12,522 nt of DNA from CANGTU01 sp046336655 (GTDB taxonomy: Bacteria; Bacteroidota; Bacteroidia; Flavobacteriales_D; Sanyastnellaceae). Of this stretch, positions 1-8,238 are shown piece by piece; within the stretch, counting starts at the first letter, position 1; each line of letters begins with the position of its first letter. The DNA is taken from NCBI GenBank assembly GCA_046336655.1, contig JBKDGH010000104.1, forward strand, positions 1-12,522, read 5' to 3'. The position numbers and the translations under genes were made by a program. The notes beneath the pieces were generated by a model. The model saw nothing but the letters and a program-made list of their open reading frames with translations, ran no database searches and was not told the DNA's origin.

Positions 1-500
1 GCAGCATAGGTGTCGGCGGTGACGTCATTTACCGGATTGCCGTTGGCAAAGCGGTCGGGAAATATCAGATAAATCAGGTCCGAAGGCGAAATACCTGCGG
101 CGCCGGGTGCATCTTCCCGGGCTTTCAGTGCGTAGCGGAACGTTGCTGGTTTCGCGCTTCCGCCGGACAAGGAAAATTCGAGGAATCCGGGAGAGGCTTC
201 AGCGGTGATCAGCAACTTTACTATCACATAATCCCGGTTTGGGAGTGGGGTAACAGATTGAATTGTTGTACCCGCAGAGCGAAGCGTGATTGATGGATAG
301 TTTCTCAGTTGCGGACCATAAAGCAGCAATTCGAGCGAAGGCTCTTTCATGCCTGTCCACCAGAACGGAGGATCTGCCCGCAACACCGGCGAGGCCAATG
401 CTTCTTTTTTCTTTTTCTCCCCATTTGAAGACCAGGAGGGAAGTGCGCAGAATAGGAAGAATAAAACCAATACTGATCGGTGATTGAGGGAAATAATCAT
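1..500 (-). CDS. GH13 alpha-amylase-family glycosidase (cyclomaltodextrinase/neopullulanase type), 5' part only
   Basis: This gene is cut by the left window edge; 166 codons are visible from an ATG at 500-498. The translation begins with a hydrophobic export signal (LVLFFLFCALPSWSS, about residues 10-24). A region starting PPFWWTGMKEPSLELLLYG (44-62) follows, typical of the N-terminal beta-sandwich of cyclomaltodextrinases and neopullulanases. At 143-158 comes IYLIFPDRFANGNPVN, the first-strand signature of the GH13 catalytic barrel (usual form 'YQIxPDRFANGDPxND'). The family hydrolyses alpha-1,4 and sometimes alpha-1,6 bonds in maltodextrins, pullulan or cyclodextrins. The catalytic Asp/Glu/Asp lie beyond the window, so exact specificity cannot be read. 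The signal peptide implies a periplasmic or surface enzyme. The gene is divergent from a four-module putative carbohydrate-binding protein. Frame and domain order are seen; the starch-related role is family knowledge. Confidence 0.88.
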   Translation of the reverse strand, partial: MIISLNHRSVLVLFFLFCALPSWSSNGEKKKKEALASPVLRADPPFWWTGMKEPSLELLLYGPQLRNYPSITLRSAGTTIQSVTPLPNRDYVIVKLLITAEASPGFLEFSLSGGSAKPATFRYALKAREDAPGAAGISPSDLIYLIFPDRFANGNPVNDVTADTYA

Positions 501-506
501 ATCCGG

Positions 507-537
507 TTAGTGTGAAGTGTGAAATCCTTTACATTTG
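507..537 (+). promoter_or_regulatory. Candidate Bacteroidota promoter for the four-module T9SS protein
   Basis: TACATTTG at 530-537 is a perfect match to the Bacteroidota -7 consensus TAnnTTTG. TTAG at 507-510, exactly 19 bases upstream, matches three of four positions of the -33 box TTTG. Transcription would start near 543-545, about 40 bases before the ATG at 586. It lies in the 85-bp divergent spacer next to the glycosidase start, so the two genes could share regulation. No matching minus-strand box was found. Confidence 0.6.
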
Positions 538-585
538 GAAAGTGTTAAAAGTACACCAACACACAAACAATAAACCCATAACACG

Positions 586-2301
586 ATGAAAAAAGTTTAC
601 GCCTGTTGGCTTTCATTGCTCACCGCCGGGGCTTCTATGGCTCAGTTTCCTGTGACCTTCAGCGTGGACATGACCGGTCAAACGGTTAGTCCAAACGGAG
701 TGCACATCGCCGGAAATTTTCAGGATGTGAATTATGACGGCACATTTGAGAATCCGTCATTGGTTAACTGGAGTCCGAGCACCTACCAGCTCACGGACGA
801 CGATATGGACATGGTTTACTCGGTTACCCTGGACCTGGTGGCCGATGACCGTTACGAATTCAAATTCATCAACGGCAACGACTGGCCGTTCGAGGAGGCA
901 ATTCCGGCCGCATGTCAGGTGGGTAATGGCAATAGCAACCGGTTTATCGCCATTTCAGGTGAAACCGATTACCTCATTTGCTGGGAGTCATGCGCACCTT
1001 GCGGAATGAAGACGGTTCGCTTCCGTGTGGACATGTCGCTCGCTCCTGATGGAGTAAATCCTGCAGGTGTATCCGTAGCAGGCGATTTTCAGGGATGGTC
1101 ACCGGGCGCCACTCTTCTTGCGGATGCGGATGGCAATCTGATTTTCGAACGTGCGATCAATGTAGGAACTGCATCTTCAATCGAGTTCAAGTACATCAAC
1201 GGTGATGACTGGGTTTTCGCAGAGTCCGTTCCAGCTGAGTGCGGCTTTGGACCAAACTCAAACCGTCAGGTAAACCTCACTGAGACAAACACTGTGCTGA
1301 CTGCCTGGTGCTTCGGCGGTTGCTCGACGTGTCTGCAGCCAACACAAGTGACATTCAAAGTAGATATGACGAACGAGACTGTGGGAGCCAACGGCGTGCA
1401 CGTGGCGGGTAACTTCCAGGGATGGAATCCCGGCAGCCCTGACCATGAGCTCACCGACGGCGATGGTGACAATATCTATGAAGTAACCGTTCCTATCCAG
1501 CCAGGCAGTATTCAGTACAAGTTTGTAAATGGCAATGCATGGGGTGGTGACGAGTCTGTTCCTGCGGCGTGTAATGTAGGAGGTAACCGCGGAGCCACTA
1601 TCGCTGGTGAAACTATGGAACTCTATTTCTGCTTTGAGCAATGCTCATCGGAGTGCGTGGTGAATCCCGATCCTGCAGCGATTACATTCCGTGTAAATAT
1701 GTCTGAGGCCACTGTAGCATCTGAAGGAGTATTCTTCATTTCCGGTGCCACTGTGCCGGCATGGCAGGATGGAGCCACTCAAATGACGGATGACAATGCA
1801 GACGGCGTGTATGAGTGCACAGTGACCATCTCTGGTCCGGCTGATATCCAGTATAAATTCGTAAACGGAGATGTGAGTGTAAGTACCAACGAAGAGAATG
1901 CGGGTCTTGAGGCTTGCGGTATCGCGAACGGCATCGGAGGCTTTAACCGCACCCACGTGCGCTCTGGAGAGCCTGAGGCCCTGTCCATAGTATGCTTCAA
2001 TGAGTGCGCGGATTGCGAAGTGAGTGTATCAGAGCTGGCTGATGTGGTGAACCAGGTGAATGTATTCCCTGTGCCTGCTCAGGATGTCCTCTCTGTTCGA
2101 TTTAACAGCAATGTGTATCAGAATATTACCCTGCGTGTGGTAAACCTCACCGGACAGGTTGTGCTGACTCAGAATGCCGGAACAGTGAAGCCGGGAGCGC
2201 ACACCATCCCGATGAACGTATCGAACCTCGCATCAGGTGTGTATTTCCTTGAAATCGGAAATGAAACTGCCAATCAAGTAGTGCGTATTTCCGTGCGATA
2301 A
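586..2301 (+). CDS. T9SS-secreted protein of four cysteine-rich, putative starch-binding E-set modules
   Basis: 571 residues. A signal peptide (1-19, cleavage after SMA) is followed by four modules at about 22-139, 143-249, 254-357 and 365-477. Each opens with a strand such as VTFSVDMT or VRFRVDMS, continues with GVHVAGNFQGW and an acidic turn (TDGDGDNIYE), then YKFVNGN and ESVPAAC. Each ends in a C-x3-C-x2/3-C cluster, giving four cysteines per module (for example C110, C132, C136, C139), probably two disulfides each. The AGNFQGW...YKFVNG pattern resembles CBM48/CBM20-like E-set folds fused to alpha-amylases. Residues about 491-571 (VFPVPAQDVLSVRF, GVYFLEI, VVRISVR) are a T9SS type A sorting domain. 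No catalytic domain is visible. Next to a divergent GH13 enzyme, a secreted or surface alpha-glucan-binding role is inferred; ligand binding is unproven. Module 4 is the most divergent and lacks the FQGW sequence. Confidence 0.85.
   Translation: MKKVYACWLSLLTAGASMAQFPVTFSVDMTGQTVSPNGVHIAGNFQDVNYDGTFENPSLVNWSPSTYQLTDDDMDMVYSVTLDLVADDRYEFKFINGNDWPFEEAIPAACQVGNGNSNRFIAISGETDYLICWESCAPCGMKTVRFRVDMSLAPDGVNPAGVSVAGDFQGWSPGATLLADADGNLIFERAINVGTASSIEFKYINGDDWVFAESVPAECGFGPNSNRQVNLTETNTVLTAWCFGGCSTCLQPTQVTFKVDMTNETVGANGVHVAGNFQGWNPGSPDHELTDGDGDNIYEVTVPIQPGSIQYKFVNGNAWGGDESVPAACNVGGNRGATIAGETMELYFCFEQCSSECVVNPDPAAITFRVNMSEATVASEGVFFISGATVPAWQDGATQMTDDNADGVYECTVTISGPADIQYKFVNGDVSVSTNEENAGLEACGIANGIGGFNRTHVRSGEPEALSIVCFNECADCEVSVSELADVVNQVNVFPVPAQDVLSVRFNSNVYQNITLRVVNLTGQVVLTQNAGTVKPGAHTIPMNVSNLASGVYFLEIGNETANQVVRISVR
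649..2016 (+). repeat. Four tandem coding repeats (about 104-118 residues each)
   Basis: The modules are encoded at about 649-1002, 1012-1332, 1345-1656 and 1678-2016. They are conserved in protein more than in DNA: codons for shared motifs such as KF(I/V)NG and VDM differ between copies. This points to old duplication kept by selection rather than recent slippage. Modules 2 and 3 share FQGW. Module 1 carries a longer insertion in that loop (FQDVNYDGTFENPSLVNW). Confidence 0.8.
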
Positions 2302-2327
2302 GCAAGTGCACCAATTCTTTTTCAGTG

Positions 2328-2364
2328 AAGCCCGGGGGAGTATTCTCCCGGGCTTTTCTTCTTT
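2328..2364 (+). terminator. Intrinsic terminator of the four-module gene
   Basis: AAGCCCGGG (2328-2336) pairs with CCCGGGCTT (2347-2355) in a 9-bp stem. An inner AG/CT pairing closes a TATT loop, with GG bulged on the 5' side. A T-rich run (TTTTCTTCTTTT) follows. It starts 26 bases after the stop codon. Confidence 0.85.
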
Positions 2365-2426
2365 TAGCCCGGTCCGTGTTGAAACATTTTACGGCGGCGG
2401 AAGTCCCATACTTTGGCCTGCCCTTA

Positions 2427-2434
2427 TATATTTG
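2427..2434 (+). promoter_or_regulatory. Candidate -7 box of the SprB-repeat gene
   Basis: TATATTTG fits TAnnTTTG exactly and ends 36 bases before the ATG at 2471. No TTTG lies at the usual 17-20 base spacing; the only nearby TTTG (2412-2415) is too close. This half-site still supports 2471 as the true start, because the longer reading frame would run through both the terminator and this box. Confidence 0.5.
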
Positions 2435-2470
2435 GCAGTTGATTCATTAACCAAATACCAAAACTACCCC

Positions 2471-5203
2471 ATGAGGAAGATTATACTGCTGTTTTCCGCA
2501 TTGGCTGTAAGCCTTTTAGCCTCGTCTCAGGTCACCAGCATCAGTGTTGAAACCTTTTATGAAGACGATGGTTCCGTTACGGGATATCCTGCAGGCTTCA
2601 CCACCTACCGTGTGTATGCAAACTGCACCAACCCAAATGATGCTGTGGCATCAGTGGTCGGTAATGATGGTGCACCACTCGCGCTTTCTGTTTCGGGTGG
2701 GGTGTGGAACCACCCGGGCGGTGGAGTGCTGGGCACAAGCCTCAATGCGAGCCTTTTCGGCATAATCCCTGCGCTGCAGTATGATTCATTTGTGACCATA
2801 GGCCGCGCAAGCAGCGCGGATGCAGGGGCTACGGTGTACACCGTAGAAGATCCGGGGCAGGTCTGGACCACTCCGGTGTTTAACACCACCCCGATCGGCG
2901 CATCGGCCATGACCATCAACACCATAGTCGGCGGTGCCTGGTTTGCATTCCCCGGCGACCCCAATGCTTTTGCGGGTGACGATCTCAAAGTGCTGATCGC
3001 TCAGATTACCACCGACGGTTCTGTGTGTGGTAACTTCAACCTTCAGGTTTTCCCTAACTGGGATTCATTCGGAGATCCCGATGTCATTCAGACTAACCTG
3101 ATTTTCGGTACCGGCGAAGAATGCGGCATTCCGGGCTGCACCGATCAGGACGCACTCAACTTCGATCCGGAAGCCGGTTTTGATAATGGTATCTGCATTT
3201 ATCCATGTGCCATTGAATTCAGTGAAATCACCGCTATTCCTCCTATATGTGGCGGAGACACGAATGGCTCAATCTATTTTGAAGGTACCGGCGGACAGGA
3301 TTTTATAGAATATACCTTCAACACGATCGACGGCGGTCTCAGCCCCGATCTGTACAATAATCTGGGTAATGGCACGTACAACCTTACAATTCACGACACC
3401 CGCTTTGACAATGAGTTGTTCAATCCCGGTGGTATTTACGGCACCTGTACTCTGACAGAGCAGGTTGTGTTCGATGTCACTCCATTGGCTTTTGGTGTGG
3501 TAACCCCTACCAACGTATCATGCGGAGGGCTTAATGACGGATGCGTCACTTCGACTCTTACAGGCGGCGTGGGCGCACTTTCTTTCAGTGTGTTGACATG
3601 TGCCAATGCGGTGGTGGAAACGGACTTGCCCTCAGCCGAATACTGCGGTCTGGGCGGAGGCAGCTTCAGGTTTACCGTGGTTGACGAAAACGGTTGCGAA
3701 GCGACTTCAGCTTGCGCCACTGTAACCTCTCCTGTTCAGCTCATCCTCAACCTCGGTGCATCCTCAACCACCGATTGCCCGGATAGCGAAGATGGCCAGC
3801 AGGTAGTGACCTGGAGCGGCGGTACCGGCGATGTGGACTTCTCTCTGGAGGATGATGGGGTGTATAATATCGAAGGCAATTTGTCCAACGTGGTCCTGGG
3901 CAACCTCGCTCAGGGTGAATATACTGTGTACGCAGCTGACGTGAATGGTTGTGAAGCAAGCGCTTCATTTACCATCAGCGGTCCTGAAGCCATTGTAATC
4001 GATGCTCTTGTGGTAAATCCATCATGCGTAGGTTCAACGGATGGTTCTGTGGTGGTATCTGCCAGTGGCGGTACCTTCGGGGTGCAAATCAGCACGGATG
4101 GTGAGAACTTCTCAAACTCACTCGAACTTTCCGGCCTCAGCGCTGGTGACATTACAGTCTTTGCTCTTGACGGGTTCGGATGCACTGCAGAAGAAGTGGT
4201 TTCTGTCGCTGACCCGGCTCCTGTGGAAGCGGATGTTGTAGCTTCTGACATTACTTGTTTCGGCAATGGTGATGGCGCTGTTACGATTACCGCTACCGGT
4301 GGAACGGGAATTTTCTCTTACAGCTTCGATGGCGGTGACACCTTTGGCGACGACCATACATCCGCGGGACTCGCTGCCGGTGATTACAGCGGCTTTGTGG
4401 TGGAAGACAGCAACGGATGTTTACTGACTATTGATGGTTCTGTGTCTGTTTCCGAGCCCTCAGCCCTTTCTGTAAGCGTGAGTGTGAACGACCCACTGTG
4501 CAGCGGTGAGACCGGGGAAATTGAAGTCACTGCCGAAGGCGGAACTCCAAGCTACGAGTACGCTGTAGATGGTGAAAACTTCGACTCTTCTTCTTCTATC
4601 GAAGTGGAAGGCGGAGAATACACAGTGACTGTGATGGATGCGAACGGTTGTACCGTGAGCAGCGAAACTGTAACCGTTACCGAGCCTGATGCAATTTCTA
4701 TCAATGGCCTCAGCGCTGATCCGATTGACGAGACCCCGGGTGGAAGTTCTTCATTTGATGTAACTGGTGGAACCGGAGATTACAGCTTTGAATGGACTGA
4801 TGAAGACGGCAACGTGGTTTCTACCAGCCAGAATCTTTCCGGACTGGACCAGGCTTCAGATGCCGGCACGTATACGCTGACGGTAACGGACGAAAACGGG
4901 TGCTCCGAATCCCAAACCATCAGCATCACTGGTCTTGGCGAAATCAACTTCGGAGTAGCTACAGTACTGGTGCCGAATCCAACAATGGGACAGTTCCAGA
5001 TTCGTTTCTCAGGCCTCACCGGTGAACGTCTGGAATACCGCATCGTGGATACTCAGGGACGAACCATTCTGTTCAGCGACCTCGGCAATGCCGGCGGCCA
5101 GCGCACAGAAACCATCGACATCTCCGGCGTTGCGGCGGGTATCTACTACGTGCAGATCAACATTGCAGGAAATACACACAGCTTGAAATTGATCAAGCAG
5201 TAA
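2471..5203 (+). CDS. T9SS-secreted adhesin-like protein with about seven SprB-like repeats
   Basis: 910 residues from ATG 2471. The frame is open from 2306, but that extension crosses a terminator, and only the 2471 start gives a signal peptide (MRKIILLFSALAVSLLASSQ). Residues 21-215 form an N-terminal domain I do not recognise. GCTDQDALNFDPEAGFDNG (222-240) and ICIYP follow, the 'GCTDxxAxNYdpxAxxDdGSCxYP' motif common in secreted marine Bacteroidota proteins. About seven SprB-like beta-sandwich repeats span 246-820. They are marked by C-x-G-x3-DG, a GGTG turn, a G-x-Y-T-V strand and a D-x-NGC ending, clearest at 583-663 (ITCFGNGDGAVTITATGGTG). The seventh, about 740-820, is degenerate and lacks the opening cysteine. 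Residues 829-910 (VPNPTMGQFQIRF, AAGIYYVQI) are the type A sorting domain. SprB of Flavobacterium johnsoniae is a gliding adhesin; an adhesive or surface role here is inferred. Confidence 0.87.
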   Translation: MRKIILLFSALAVSLLASSQVTSISVETFYEDDGSVTGYPAGFTTYRVYANCTNPNDAVASVVGNDGAPLALSVSGGVWNHPGGGVLGTSLNASLFGIIPALQYDSFVTIGRASSADAGATVYTVEDPGQVWTTPVFNTTPIGASAMTINTIVGGAWFAFPGDPNAFAGDDLKVLIAQITTDGSVCGNFNLQVFPNWDSFGDPDVIQTNLIFGTGEECGIPGCTDQDALNFDPEAGFDNGICIYPCAIEFSEITAIPPICGGDTNGSIYFEGTGGQDFIEYTFNTIDGGLSPDLYNNLGNGTYNLTIHDTRFDNELFNPGGIYGTCTLTEQVVFDVTPLAFGVVTPTNVSCGGLNDGCVTSTLTGGVGALSFSVLTCANAVVETDLPSAEYCGLGGGSFRFTVVDENGCEATSACATVTSPVQLILNLGASSTTDCPDSEDGQQVVTWSGGTGDVDFSLEDDGVYNIEGNLSNVVLGNLAQGEYTVYAADVNGCEASASFTISGPEAIVIDALVVNPSCVGSTDGSVVVSASGGTFGVQISTDGENFSNSLELSGLSAGDITVFALDGFGCTAEEVVSVADPAPVEADVVASDITCFGNGDGAVTITATGGTGIFSYSFDGGDTFGDDHTSAGLAAGDYSGFVVEDSNGCLLTIDGSVSVSEPSALSVSVSVNDPLCSGETGEIEVTAEGGTPSYEYAVDGENFDSSSSIEVEGGEYTVTVMDANGCTVSSETVTVTEPDAISINGLSADPIDETPGGSSSFDVTGGTGDYSFEWTDEDGNVVSTSQNLSGLDQASDAGTYTLTVTDENGCSESQTISITGLGEINFGVATVLVPNPTMGQFQIRFSGLTGERLEYRIVDTQGRTILFSDLGNAGGQRTETIDISGVAAGIYYVQINIAGNTHSLKLIKQ

Positions 5204-5222
5204 TTTCCGACGATCAATATTG

Positions 5223-5258
5223 AAAAGGGTCCCGCAGATTGCCTGCGGGACCCTTTTT
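5223..5258 (+). terminator. Intrinsic terminator of the SprB-repeat gene
   Basis: A perfect 15-bp stem joins 5223-5237 (AAAAGGGTCCCGCAG) to 5243-5257 across an ATTGC loop, ending in TTTTT. It begins 20 bases after the stop codon. The A-run on the left arm would also serve minus-strand transcription, but no gene converges here. Confidence 0.93.
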
Positions 5259-5294
5259 GCTTTGGAAGAAAGGCAAGAATGACACCCAAGATTT

Positions 5295-5325
5295 TTTGCG
5301 AATTGACAGGAGTGACCTACTTTTA
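5295..5325 (+). promoter_or_regulatory. Candidate Bacteroidota promoter of the FG-GAP gene
   Basis: TTTG (5295-5298) stands exactly 19 bases before TACTTTTA (5318-5325), which matches TAnnTTTG except at the last base. Transcription would start near 5331-5333, giving a leader of about 20 bases before the ATG at 5351. Confidence 0.6.
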
Positions 5326-5350
5326 AGACGTTGAAACCAAATCTAATTCC

Positions 5351-8104
5351 ATGAATCTCCTCTTTAATCAGTGGAAGAGCCTATGCACAGTGCTCTTGTT
5401 TTCGGGTGCTTTCGCCATTCAGGCGCAGGTTACCTTCACTAACCAGAACAGTCTTCTGCAGTCTGTTCCAGGTACCAGTGTCGCCGATTGCGGTGCAGAT
5501 ATGAACCAGGATGGCCTTGACGATGTCGTGCGTGTTTTCGGCAACGGAATCTACGTGGACTTCCAGCAACCCGATGGCACATTCAACGGCGAGTTCTATC
5601 CGCTTACCGTAGCTACTTCTCCCAGCTGGAGTATTGCCGCAGCGGACATTGACGGCAACGGATGGACTGACCTTTGTTTCGGCGGCGGCTCGCGTTGTTC
5701 ATTCGTGTATTTCGATGGCACGAGCTTCGTGGAAGACCAGGACCCGACGTACATCTTCAGTCAGCGCTCTACGTTCTGCGACATTGATAACGACGGCAAC
5801 CTGGATGCCTTCGTATGTCATGACGTGGATCAGAGCCACCCATACCGCAACGTGGACGGAATTCTGCAACTCGACCAGTCGCTCATCAACACACTCGATG
5901 CCGGCGGTAACTATGCGGCTATCTGGTGTGACTATGACAATGACAATGACCCCGATTTGTACGTCACCAAATGCCGCGGAGGAGCTCCGGTCGGAGATCC
6001 CCAACGCATTAACCTGATGTACCGCAACGACGGAGACGGAGTATTTACCAGCGTGGGCCCGCAGATCAATATGAATGATGGTGAGCAAAGCTGGGCTACC
6101 GTGTTTGAAGACTTTGATAATGACGGAGACTTCGACGCATTTTCAGTAAACCATACTGCGGTGTTGCCAATCGACGGACAAACTGCAGGTAACCGATACA
6201 TGCGCAACAATGGCGACGGCACCTTTACCAACGTCATCAATTCAACCGGTATCAGTCCATCTCAGCTTGGTGCATGGAACTGTGATGCAGGTGACTTCGA
6301 CAACAATGGCTTTGTAGATATTTTCTCAGAGATGTCTACAGAGATGTACTGGAACAACGGTGGCAACAGCTTCACCGGAGCACAGCTGAACTTCAACTCT
6401 GGCGGTATCGGTGATTACAACGATGACGGATTCCTTGATGTGATCGATGGCAATAACCTGTGGATCAACAACGGAAATGACAACAACTGGATCAAGTTTG
6501 ACCTGGAAGGTCTCGTGTCGAATAAAGAAGCAATCGGCGCCCGTGTGGAAATTTACGGCTCATGGGGTGTGCAGATCCGCGAGGTGCGCTCAGGCGAGAG
6601 CTTCGACCCTGCATCATCTACCCTCGTTCACTTTGGACTGGGCACTGCTACTGAAGTTACTCAGGCCATCATCAAGTGGCCTTCTGGTGTAATCACTACC
6701 ATCCAGAATCCTCCGGTTAATTCGCTTGTATCTACTCCTGAAGCAGGATGTCTCAATGATCCTGTGACCATTCAGGTAAACGGCAATACTACTATTTGTC
6801 CTGGTGAAACCATCACACTTTCTGCACCGGCAGGAGCATCCTATACATGGAGCAATGGTACTGCGGGTCAAAACGTAGAGGTCTCACAAGGCGGTACATA
6901 CTCAGTAGTAGTTTGGGATGAAGAAGGCTGTGCCTCTCTTTCCAATAACGTGGTGGTAAGCGTAATTACTCCTACAGTACCCACTGTGAGTGCATCAGGT
7001 CCTGTTGTTTTCTGCGAAGGCGGAAGTGTGATCCTGACTTCATCTGAAGGTCAGAGCTACACCTGGAGCAGCGGTGAATCCACTCAGGCAATCTCTGTAG
7101 ATGAGCCCGGTGAGTATTTCGTAAGTGTCACCGGACAATGTAACGGCGGTGTGGACAGCGCACCCATTTCTGTGAATGTGCTCTCAGCAAACGAGCCGGT
7201 GGTTACTAACGCCCAGATTGGCGAAGCCGGTACCGCAGTACTCACCGCCACTGGCGAAAACCTGGAGTGGTTTGCCGATGAAAACTCAATCGAAGTGCTG
7301 GGCACGGGCAATTCATTTACCACTGAATTCTTCGACAACGCCATCAGCTACTGGGTGCAAGGCACTACCATCCACGGTGGTGCAATTGAAAACGGTGGTC
7401 GTCCTGACTACACTGGCGGCGGCGGAATTCCCGCAACCGGCGGACGTTTGTTCTTCGACGTTACAGAGCCATTCACCCTGCAGGAGGTAACGGTGTTCGT
7501 TCCTGAAACCAGCACCGCCGGCGTGCGCACCATCCAACTCTTCGATCAGGGTGGTGTAGTGCTGAGCGAACTCGCAGTGGATCTTCCATTAGGAGAGACG
7601 GTAGTTGAGCTCAACTTCGAACTCACTCCAGGCACTGGTTACCAGATCGGCTGTGCGGAAAACAACCTTTTCCGGAACAATGCGGATGTGTCTTACCCTT
7701 ATGCCATCGGAACTGTCGGTTCGATCACTGGTTCCACTTTCGGTAGCAGCTATTATTACTATTACTACGACTGGAAAATCCAGAAGGAAAGCATTGCCTG
7801 CGTGAGTGATCGCGTGGAAGCAACTGCAAGCGTAGTAAGTGTGAATGAACTCGCTGAGCGGATGGGGCTGAGCGTATTCCCGAATCCTGTGGATCAGGAG
7901 CTCGCGATCCGCATTGATGCGAAATACGCCAACGCACGCTTTACCATCACCGATGCTACCGGTCGCAAGGTGCGCATGATCCAGCCAAATGTTGCCGCAA
8001 ACGGCCGCATGACAGTGGACGTAGCTGACCTCGCCGCAGGCGTGTATCAGCTTGTAGTGGTCTCCAACGGAGAAGCCGCTTCGATTGACTTCGTGAAGAG
8101 ATAA
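5351..8104 (+). CDS. T9SS-secreted FG-GAP/VCBS propeller protein with ASPIC/UnbV and Ig-like domains
   Basis: 917 residues. A signal peptide (about 1-26, ending IQAQ) leads into FG-GAP/VCBS-type repeats with calcium-binding D-x-D-x-DG-x2-D loops: DMNQDGLDD (50-58), DIDGNGWTD, DIDNDGNLD, DYDNDNDPD, DFDNDGDFD, DFDNNGFVD and DYNDDGFLD (355-363). About seven blades suggest a beta-propeller. Residues 390-455 (NKEAIGARVEIYG, REVRSGESF, VHFGLG, IKWPSG) are a typical ASPIC/UnbV domain. Two Ig-like units with TICPGETITLSAP / FCEGGSVILTSSEGQ and YTWS follow (about 472-610), then a third at about 614-672. A beta-sandwich-like region (695-815) has a run of six tyrosines at 801-806. The type A sorting domain fills 838-917 (LSVFPNPVDQELAIRI, AAGVYQLVVV). 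Such proteins are secreted or surface bound; ligand unknown. It has its own promoter and terminator. Confidence 0.87.
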   Translation: MNLLFNQWKSLCTVLLFSGAFAIQAQVTFTNQNSLLQSVPGTSVADCGADMNQDGLDDVVRVFGNGIYVDFQQPDGTFNGEFYPLTVATSPSWSIAAADIDGNGWTDLCFGGGSRCSFVYFDGTSFVEDQDPTYIFSQRSTFCDIDNDGNLDAFVCHDVDQSHPYRNVDGILQLDQSLINTLDAGGNYAAIWCDYDNDNDPDLYVTKCRGGAPVGDPQRINLMYRNDGDGVFTSVGPQINMNDGEQSWATVFEDFDNDGDFDAFSVNHTAVLPIDGQTAGNRYMRNNGDGTFTNVINSTGISPSQLGAWNCDAGDFDNNGFVDIFSEMSTEMYWNNGGNSFTGAQLNFNSGGIGDYNDDGFLDVIDGNNLWINNGNDNNWIKFDLEGLVSNKEAIGARVEIYGSWGVQIREVRSGESFDPASSTLVHFGLGTATEVTQAIIKWPSGVITTIQNPPVNSLVSTPEAGCLNDPVTIQVNGNTTICPGETITLSAPAGASYTWSNGTAGQNVEVSQGGTYSVVVWDEEGCASLSNNVVVSVITPTVPTVSASGPVVFCEGGSVILTSSEGQSYTWSSGESTQAISVDEPGEYFVSVTGQCNGGVDSAPISVNVLSANEPVVTNAQIGEAGTAVLTATGENLEWFADENSIEVLGTGNSFTTEFFDNAISYWVQGTTIHGGAIENGGRPDYTGGGGIPATGGRLFFDVTEPFTLQEVTVFVPETSTAGVRTIQLFDQGGVVLSELAVDLPLGETVVELNFELTPGTGYQIGCAENNLFRNNADVSYPYAIGTVGSITGSTFGSSYYYYYYDWKIQKESIACVSDRVEATASVVSVNELAERMGLSVFPNPVDQELAIRIDAKYANARFTITDATGRKVRMIQPNVAANGRMTVDVADLAAGVYQLVVVSNGEAASIDFVKR

Positions 8105-8116
8105 GATTTTGGTGCA

Positions 8117-8149
8117 ATAAAAAAGAGCCGCCTCCGGGCGGCTTTTTTT
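8117..8149. terminator. Bidirectional terminator between convergent genes
   Basis: AGCCGCC (8126-8132) and GGCGGCT (8137-8143) form a stem capped by TCCG, a UNCG-type tetraloop closed by C-G, which is unusually stable. A run of A (about 8118-8124) stands on the left and a run of T (8143-8149) on the right, so the hairpin reads as an intrinsic terminator on both strands. It serves the FG-GAP gene directly. It could also stop the minus-strand TPR gene, whose stop is about 105 bases away. Confidence 0.9.
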
Positions 8150-8195
8150 GTGGCGATTTTTTCTGGAACGCAAAATGCGCAGAGGATTTTTCTAT

Positions 8196-8213
8196 TCTCC
8201 AATCTCCAATCTC
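8196..8213. repeat. 7-bp tandem microrepeat TCTCCAA
   Basis: Two full units and a partial third of TCTCCAA lie at 8196-8213 in the gap between convergent genes. No function is apparent; slippage could change the copy number. Confidence 0.7.
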
Positions 8214-8238
8214 GAAAGCCAGCCGCTCAGGACAGGTT

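Noticed and set aside
290..487. 65-residue plus-strand frame at the left
   Set aside because: It is antisense to the glycosidase gene, whose translation shows a signal peptide and GH13 motifs; the plus frame shows nothing recognisable.
2306..2470. N-terminal extension of the SprB-repeat protein to 965 residues
   Set aside because: The extension contains a strong terminator hairpin and a -7 box, has no signal character, and ends exactly where a normal signal peptide begins at 2471.
649..5000. CRISPR-like or DNA tandem repeats in the large secreted genes
   Set aside because: The repetition is at protein level, in frame and diverged in DNA; spacing and units do not fit CRISPR or satellite DNA.
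7589..8173. 194-residue minus-strand frame across the 3' end of the FG-GAP gene
   Set aside because: It lies opposite the conserved T9SS sorting domain and runs through the terminator; the translation is His/Ile-rich without any domain.
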